In this document: in pieces, positions 59,702-64,000 of the stretch
Layout of the letters: every line of letters begins with the position of its first letter
How positions within the stretch are numbered: position 1 is the first letter of the stretch
Notes under the pieces: generated by a model
Seen by the model: the letters and a program-made list of their open reading frames with translations, nothing else
Databases searched by the model: none
Told to the model about the DNA's origin: nothing
DNA from: Rothia amarae
GTDB taxonomy: Bacteria > Actinomycetota > Actinomycetes > Actinomycetales > Micrococcaceae
Reading direction: 5' to 3'
DNA: 64,000 bases
Assembly: GCF_014705945.2 (NCBI RefSeq)
Contig: NZ_CP061538.1
Location: 434,001 to 498,000, forward strand
Position numbers and translations under genes: made by a program

Positions 59702-59804
59702 GCTCGGCGCAGCGGGAGGCAAGCTGGCTGGGTCTGGCGTGAATCGCATTTGCGAGCGCTAGCGAGCCATGCGAGAAGGATCGCTTGCCAACGCTGTGCC
59801 GAGC
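59702..59804. repeat. 103-bp imperfect inverted repeat, compact folded element
   Basis: The left arm CTCGGCGCAGCG-GGA-GGCAAGC (59703-59724) mirrors GCTTGCC-AA-CGCTGTGCCGAG (59783-59803) with few mismatches. The interior contains further pairs (TGGCT/AGCCA, CGCA/TGCG) and GCGAGCGCTAGCGAGC. It resembles a REP/BIME-type unit or a structured leader. It was not matched to a family. Confidence 0.5.
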
Positions 59805-59835
59805 GGAGGGTAAGGGCATGGATACTCAAACTTTG

Positions 59836-59911
59836 TGCAGTTTCTGCATTAATGTGGCACAAACTACTCCCGAAAGTAATTGCAGTTTCTGCATCGTTGC
59901 AGTTACTGTAA
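59836..59911 (+). promoter_or_regulatory. Three operator-like palindromes upstream of the TetR gene
   Basis: TGCAGTTTCTGCA occurs exactly at 59836-59848 and 59881-59893 (5-bp arms, TTT centre), with a variant TTGCAGTTACTGTAA at 59897-59911 ending 4 bp before the TetR ATG. The arrangement is typical of a self-repressing TetR operator. Confidence 0.6.
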
Positions 59912-59915
59912 ATTT

Positions 59916-60608
59916 ATGAAGTTTCCACATTCCTGCATACGTGCGGACGAGCGAGAGGGTTTTTCTGACAAGCGAAAAGCCCGTGCTGCCGCCACGCATC
60001 AAGCCATTTTGCAGGCGGCAGAAGAACTCGCTCTGCGAGAGGGGCGGCAGGCTCTCACCACCAAGAGGTTGGTGGCTGAGGCCGAAGTCTCCGAGCGAAC
60101 TATCTTCAATCACTTTGAAAACATTGACGCTATTTTGCTGACCAGTCTGGGTCAACACCTGGCTGATTTGGTAGATGTCAATGCTTTCCCTGCTCAGATA
60201 GAACTTTCCCAACTGCCCCTGGCTTGCGAGGATTTTCTCATCCAAAGCTTGCAGCGGGAGCGAAGCGCTGAAGCTCTTGACCACTTCGTCAATCTCGCGG
60301 CTACTTTTGGTTCCGCAGAAGACATAGGGGAGAGCATCGGGCAAAAAGTCTTTGCCACCGTGCAGAGCATGAGTATGGCGCTCTGCCAGCATGTGCAAGA
60401 ACTTTACCTCGCAGAAGATGATTTGCGAGTGGTTGAGCTGGCTCTGTATCTGCAGAATCTCCTCACGGGGATGCTCTTTGGCATGTGGCGTTATATGTAC
60501 GAAAATCCACAGCTGCAAGAGAATCCTTCGCAGTACTCAAATTCGGAAATTCGTCAGAACATGATGTGGGGAGTCACCCAGGTGAGCACCGGACGTCCGA
60601 AGTTTTAG
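59916..60608 (+). CDS. TetR-family transcriptional regulator
   Basis: About 230 aa from ATG 59916 (MKFPHSCIRADE); the reading from 59880 overlaps the operator repeats and is disfavoured. The N-terminal HTH (about 22-68) is ATHQAILQAAEELALREGRQALTTKRLVAEAEVSERTIFNHF; shorter hallmark VSERTIFNHFENID. The C-terminal ligand domain is unclassified. It directly precedes an MMPL exporter gene (33 bp), the standard repressor-transporter layout. It likely binds the upstream palindromes. Confidence 0.9.
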   Translation: MKFPHSCIRADEREGFSDKRKARAAATHQAILQAAEELALREGRQALTTKRLVAEAEVSERTIFNHFENIDAILLTSLGQHLADLVDVNAFPAQIELSQLPLACEDFLIQSLQRERSAEALDHFVNLAATFGSAEDIGESIGQKVFATVQSMSMALCQHVQELYLAEDDLRVVELALYLQNLLTGMLFGMWRYMYENPQLQENPSQYSNSEIRQNMMWGVTQVSTGRPKF

Positions 60609-60641
60609 AACCTTATAAATTTTCCCAAGAGTTAGAAGATT

Positions 60642-63341
60642 ATGTCTAAATTTTTGTATCGGCTCGGCTATTTTGCCGCGAGAAAGGCCTGGACTATTGT
60701 TGCTCTCTGGGCAGTGATTATCGCGCTTTTAGCCGGCTCATTTTCCGCTTTCCGCGGTGAAATGACTAATCAGATTACTATTCCCGGTACCGAAGCTCAG
60801 CAGGTTCAGGAAACTCTTTCGGAGAAGTTTGATACGAATACCACTGCTGGTTTTGGTCAGGCGATTCTTGAGACCGAGAATGGTTCTGCTTTCACTGAGG
60901 ATCAGAAGAAGGCAGTTGCGGACGCCGTCTCTCGTGCTGAGGGCGTTGACCAGGTTGATTCCGTAACCGATCCGTTTGCCACCGCTACGAAAATTGCCGA
61001 CGGCAAGAAGCAACTAGAAGACGGCAAGACCAAGGTTGCCGACGGCGAGAAGCAGATGGCTGATGCCCAGAAGCAGCTCGACGATACGCAGAAAAAAATC
61101 GATGATGGCTCACTTGAATCTGAGGCTCGCGCCAAGATTGAAGCAGGTCAGGCTGACATCGATTCGAACCGTCAAAAACTTGAAGGTGGCCAGCAGCAAC
61201 TTCAGATGGCTGAAACCCTTCACCTGCCTCTCACTCCTGACATGCAGGAGCAGAAAAAGCAGCTTGAAGAGGGGCAGAAGAAGCTTGAAGAAGGCCAGAA
61301 AGAGCTTGATGCTCAGAAAGCAAAGCTTGAAGATGGCTCTCTCCTTAAAGATGCTCAGAAGCAGGTTGACGACGGTCGCACTGAGCTAGAGAAGAAGCGC
61401 CCCGAACTTGATGCGGCGAAGAAGGAATTGGATCGCAACCAGGCTCTTCTGGATATGACTTCGGATGCGGCGTCTATCTCTGAGAACGGTTCAGCAGCTA
61501 TTGCAACAGTTTCTTTTACCGATGACATTATGGCTGTGAGCCCTGAACATCTGGCGAATACTCGTGACGCGTTTTCTTCTTTAGAAGATCACGGGGTTAA
61601 GGTCTTGTACGATACCAACCTCTCTGGTCAGCGGCCTGAAATGGGTATGACCGGTGAAATGATTGGTATTGCTCTGGCTCTGATTATTCTCTTCGTCATG
61701 CTGGGCACGTTGATTGCTGCTGGTCTGCCTATTTTGATGGCGGTCATTGGTGTTGCTGGTGCCATGATGGGTACTCTGGCCCTTTCTGGCGTAGTGGATA
61801 TGACGTCGACTACTCCGACCCTCGGTTCTATGCTGGGCCTGGCTGTGGGAATCGACTACACCCTCTTCATCTTGAACCGCCATCGCAATAACTTGGCGCA
61901 GGGCATGGACATGAAGAAGTCGATTGCTCTGGCAACCGGCACCTCTGGCGGCGCTGTTCTCTTCGCGGGCACCACGGTTATTATCGCTTTGCTTGCTCTC
62001 AATGTGGTGGGAATTCCCTTCCTTTCGGTCATGGGTAACGCTGCGGCGTTTGCCGTGTTCATGGCGGTTGCCGTAGCGGTCACGCTCTCGCCAGCCATCC
62101 TTTCTCTGGTAGGACGCCGCATTATCAGCAAGAAGCGGTGGGCAGATATTGACCGTCGCTCGGCTCTTCATACCGACGACGCTGAAACCGCTGAAGCTGC
62201 GCATGTTGCCGCTACCGAGAAAGAAGAGCGCCCCACTGGCTGGTTGAAGGCGATTTTGGCTAAGCCGGTAGTGACTATTATTGCTGTGGTGCTTGCGCTG
62301 GGCGCTGTGGCGATTCCTGTGAGTGACATGCGTTTGGGCCTTCCCACCGGTGCAAGCCAGAAGGAAGATACCCCTGCTCACCAAACTTACGAAGCAATTA
62401 GTGAAAACTTTGGCGAAGGTCAGAACGGTACCATCATCGCTGCGGCGAACCTGCCCGATGGAACTACCGAAGATCAGGCTAAGGATTTGCAGGTTGAAGT
62501 AGGGCAGAAGCTCCTGGAACAAAACGATGTCAAAGCGGTTATACCCGCGTTGATTTCTAAAGATAATTCCACTCTGCTCTACCAAATCACCCCCGATGCG
62601 GGACCATCTGAGGTGTCCACGGAAAATCTCGTTTCGAATATCCGCGACTTGAAGCTGGATACAGACGACGGCGAAGTTACTTTTGGTGTGACCGGACAGA
62701 CCGCAATGAACATTGATATTTCAGAGAACCTGGCAAAGGTACTCCCCATTTACATCGCTATTGTGATTGGGCTGTCCCTGCTGGTGTTGATTCTGGTGTT
62801 CCGCTCCATTTGGGTTCCGCTCACTGCAACCCTGGGGTTCCTCTTCTCCCTCGCTGCGGCATTCGGTGCGACCACCGCCGTCTTCCAATGGGGTTGGGCA
62901 GCTAGTCTCTTTGGGGTAACGACCCCCGGGCCTATCCTCTCTTTCTTGCCGATTATTGCCGTAGGCGTGCTCTTTGGCTTGGCGATGGACTACCAGCTAT
63001 TCCTGGTTTCGTCCATGCGCGAGGCATACTCGCATGGTCGAAACGGTAAGAAATCAGTGGTGGTGGGTTATAACCATTCCGCTCGCGTTGTGGTTGCTGC
63101 GGCGTTGATTATGGCGGGTGTGTTCATCGGCTTTGTCTTTGCTGGCGATCCCATGATGGCATCCATCGGATTCGCGCTGTCGGCGGGTGTCTTGTTCGAC
63201 GCATTTGTGATTCGTATGACTCTCATCCCCGCGCTGATGTACCTGCTCGGTGATAGGGCATGGTGGTTGCCCAAGTGGCTCGATAAAATCCTCCCCGATC
63301 TTGACGTCGAAGGCACCCAGCTAGAACGCGAAAAGCACTAG
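60642..63341 (+). CDS. MMPL-family (RND-like) transporter with repetitive coiled-coil insertion
   Basis: A 899-aa exporter with two MMPL halves. TM1 (about 15-35) is followed by a large external domain including a long coiled coil (about 120-270) made of repeats such as KKQLEDGKTKVADGEKQM and DGQ/EEGQKKLEEGQKEL. Then TM2-6 follow with the proton-relay-type segments GMLGLAVGIDYTLFIL and NRHRNNLAQG. The second half repeats this (about 540-880; GVLFGLAMDYQLFLVSSMREAY). MMPL proteins export lipids, siderophores or drugs. GTTAGAAGA precedes the ATG. Control by the adjacent TetR is likely. Confidence 0.9.
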   Translation: MSKFLYRLGYFAARKAWTIVALWAVIIALLAGSFSAFRGEMTNQITIPGTEAQQVQETLSEKFDTNTTAGFGQAILETENGSAFTEDQKKAVADAVSRAEGVDQVDSVTDPFATATKIADGKKQLEDGKTKVADGEKQMADAQKQLDDTQKKIDDGSLESEARAKIEAGQADIDSNRQKLEGGQQQLQMAETLHLPLTPDMQEQKKQLEEGQKKLEEGQKELDAQKAKLEDGSLLKDAQKQVDDGRTELEKKRPELDAAKKELDRNQALLDMTSDAASISENGSAAIATVSFTDDIMAVSPEHLANTRDAFSSLEDHGVKVLYDTNLSGQRPEMGMTGEMIGIALALIILFVMLGTLIAAGLPILMAVIGVAGAMMGTLALSGVVDMTSTTPTLGSMLGLAVGIDYTLFILNRHRNNLAQGMDMKKSIALATGTSGGAVLFAGTTVIIALLALNVVGIPFLSVMGNAAAFAVFMAVAVAVTLSPAILSLVGRRIISKKRWADIDRRSALHTDDAETAEAAHVAATEKEERPTGWLKAILAKPVVTIIAVVLALGAVAIPVSDMRLGLPTGASQKEDTPAHQTYEAISENFGEGQNGTIIAAANLPDGTTEDQAKDLQVEVGQKLLEQNDVKAVIPALISKDNSTLLYQITPDAGPSEVSTENLVSNIRDLKLDTDDGEVTFGVTGQTAMNIDISENLAKVLPIYIAIVIGLSLLVLILVFRSIWVPLTATLGFLFSLAAAFGATTAVFQWGWAASLFGVTTPGPILSFLPIIAVGVLFGLAMDYQLFLVSSMREAYSHGRNGKKSVVVGYNHSARVVVAAALIMAGVFIGFVFAGDPMMASIGFALSAGVLFDAFVIRMTLIPALMYLLGDRAWWLPKWLDKILPDLDVEGTQLEREKH

Positions 63342-63353
63342 CAGAGGCTAGCC

Positions 63354-63417
63354 GACCAAGTACCAAAACCCCTTCTTTCGGGGTAGCCTATGAGAATGAA
63401 GGTTTTGGTACTTGGTC
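63354..63417 (+). promoter_or_regulatory. 17-bp perfect stem enclosing the purD start codon
   Basis: GACCAAGTACCAAAACC (63354-63370) is the exact complement of GGTTTTGGTACTTGGTC (63401-63417), which encodes purD codons 2-7. CCCC/GGGG in the loop forms a smaller hairpin. In the transcript the start region would lie in the loop. It begins 12 bp after the MMPL stop and may also act as that gene's terminator. Confidence 0.75.
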
Positions 63418-64000
63418 CCGGCGGGCGCGAACACGCAATTATCCGAGCATTACTTGCAGATCCACAGGTTCAAGAGGTGCACAGCGCACCCGGTAATGCG
63501 GGCATTTCCCAAGATGTACCTGTACATCAAATCGACGCTAATAATCCTGAAGCAGCTGTTTCGCTGGCGCAGGATCTTGGCGTCGATTTAGTTGTAATTG
63601 GCCCCGAAGCTCCTTTGGTTGCCGGTGTGGCCGATGCCCTCCGCGCGAAAGACATCAATGTATTTGGTCCGAATCAGGACGCCGCTGCGCTGGAAGGCTC
63701 TAAAGCTTTCGCTAAGGAGATTATGGCGGCAGCGGATGTTCCCACTGCCCTGGCGTATGTGGCAACGAATGCCGATGAAGCTATCAAGGCTCTAGACACC
63801 TTTGGCGCTCCCTATGTGGTCAAGGACGACGGACTGGCAGCAGGTAAAGGTGTGGTGGTCACCGAAGACCGCGCCGCCGCGATTGCTCATGCTGAGGCCT
63901 GCTTTGAAGCGGGTGGATCAGTTGTGATTGAGGAATACCTTGATGGCCCCGAAGTCTCCCTCTTTGTTCTCTCTGATGGTACAAACGTTGTACCTCTAGC
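63396..64000 (+). CDS. purD: Phosphoribosylamine-glycine ligase, 3' end outside window
   Basis: Second step of purine synthesis, joining glycine to phosphoribosylamine. About 201 residues are visible: [78 protein letters not shown] and [17 protein letters not shown], the ATP-grasp GARS pattern. ATG 63396 gives the usual start; ATG 63390 adds two residues. It runs off the window end. Together with purF and purM it shows scattered purine genes. Confidence 0.95.
   Translation, partial: MKVLVLGPGGREHAIIRALLADPQVQEVHSAPGNAGISQDVPVHQIDANNPEAAVSLAQDLGVDLVVIGPEAPLVAGVADALRAKDINVFGPNQDAAALEGSKAFAKEIMAAADVPTALAYVATNADEAIKALDTFGAPYVVKDDGLAAGKGVVVTEDRAAAIAHAEACFEAGGSVVIEEYLDGPEVSLFVLSDGTNVVPL

Noticed and set aside
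59826-60518. 230-aa minus-strand frame opposite TetR
   Set aside because: The plus-strand TetR has a clear HTH and operator context; the antisense frame shows no family features.
61581-62585. 334-aa minus-strand frame opposite MMPL
   Set aside because: Highly basic, His/Arg/Ser-rich antisense sequence typical of a shadow.
1-64000. CRISPR array, prophage or insertion sequence
   Set aside because: No regularly spaced repeats, transposase, integrase or phage structural genes were seen on either strand.

Overview
The window looks like chromosome from a moderate-GC actinobacterium of the family Micrococcaceae, most likely Rothia or a close relative. This is inferred from gene content, not from a database search. 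Actinobacterial marker families are present (DUF3027, DUF3073, DUF4031, an IdeR/DtxR regulator, an actinobacterial-type SerC, a sterol-carrier-like gene next to asparaginase). Other pointers are a HAIR operator on clpB, a siderophore-type isochorismate synthase with a phosphopantetheinyl transferase, and a secreted subtilase with S-layer homology repeats. No prophage, transposase or CRISPR array was found.

Layout. 0-11.5 kb: end of a catecholate siderophore locus (isochorismate synthase with a probable N-terminal frameshift, PPTase), an RNase HI-DUF4440 fusion, an orphan WXG100 protein, a PhoP/TcrX-like two-component system, serC, ideR, and an NlpC/P60 hydrolase behind a c-di-AMP (ydaO-type) riboswitch. 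11.5-15.1 kb: tRNA-Arg(CCU) followed by a single-protein restriction-modification enzyme. 16-24.3 kb: pcrA, three secreted CAP-domain proteins (two with eroded catalytic motifs) around a SoxG-like gene, then sucCD behind a long leader hairpin. 24.4-34.3 kb: a DAACS symporter, two convergent Tat-exported proteins, a PfpI/DJ-1 protein, a UvrA2-like ATPase, formaldehyde dehydrogenase behind a structured leader, and an Old Yellow Enzyme. 34.6-46.2 kb: a ferritin-like/VIT1 transporter behind a yybP-ykoY manganese riboswitch with a matching terminator, the subtilase, dps, a HAD phosphatase, an MFS transporter, clpB, a NAD(P)-binding protein and a sirtuin. 46.3-46.9 kb: remains of a CPA1 Na+/H+ antiporter.

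47.2-53.3 kb holds the best candidate for a poorly described system: DUF4956 membrane protein, VTC-type polyphosphate polymerase domain protein, Cthe_2159-like lipoprotein, (DUF3073), phosphodiester glycosidase (NAGPA-like) and a GT2-GtrA fusion. Together they suggest synthesis or modification of a phosphate-containing surface glycan. It is followed by a 43-bp repeat pair, a truncated methyltransferase and a perfect 58-bp palindrome. 54.8-64 kb: purM-purF, a sterol-carrier-like gene coupled to asparaginase, TetR with an MMPL exporter behind three operator-like palindromes, and the start of purD inside a 17-bp stem.

Two themes recur. One is metal and oxidative homeostasis (siderophore genes, IdeR, Dps, Mn riboswitch with ferritin-like/VIT1, PfpI, OYE, formaldehyde dehydrogenase). 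The other is RNA-level control: two recognisable riboswitches and several unassigned leader structures.
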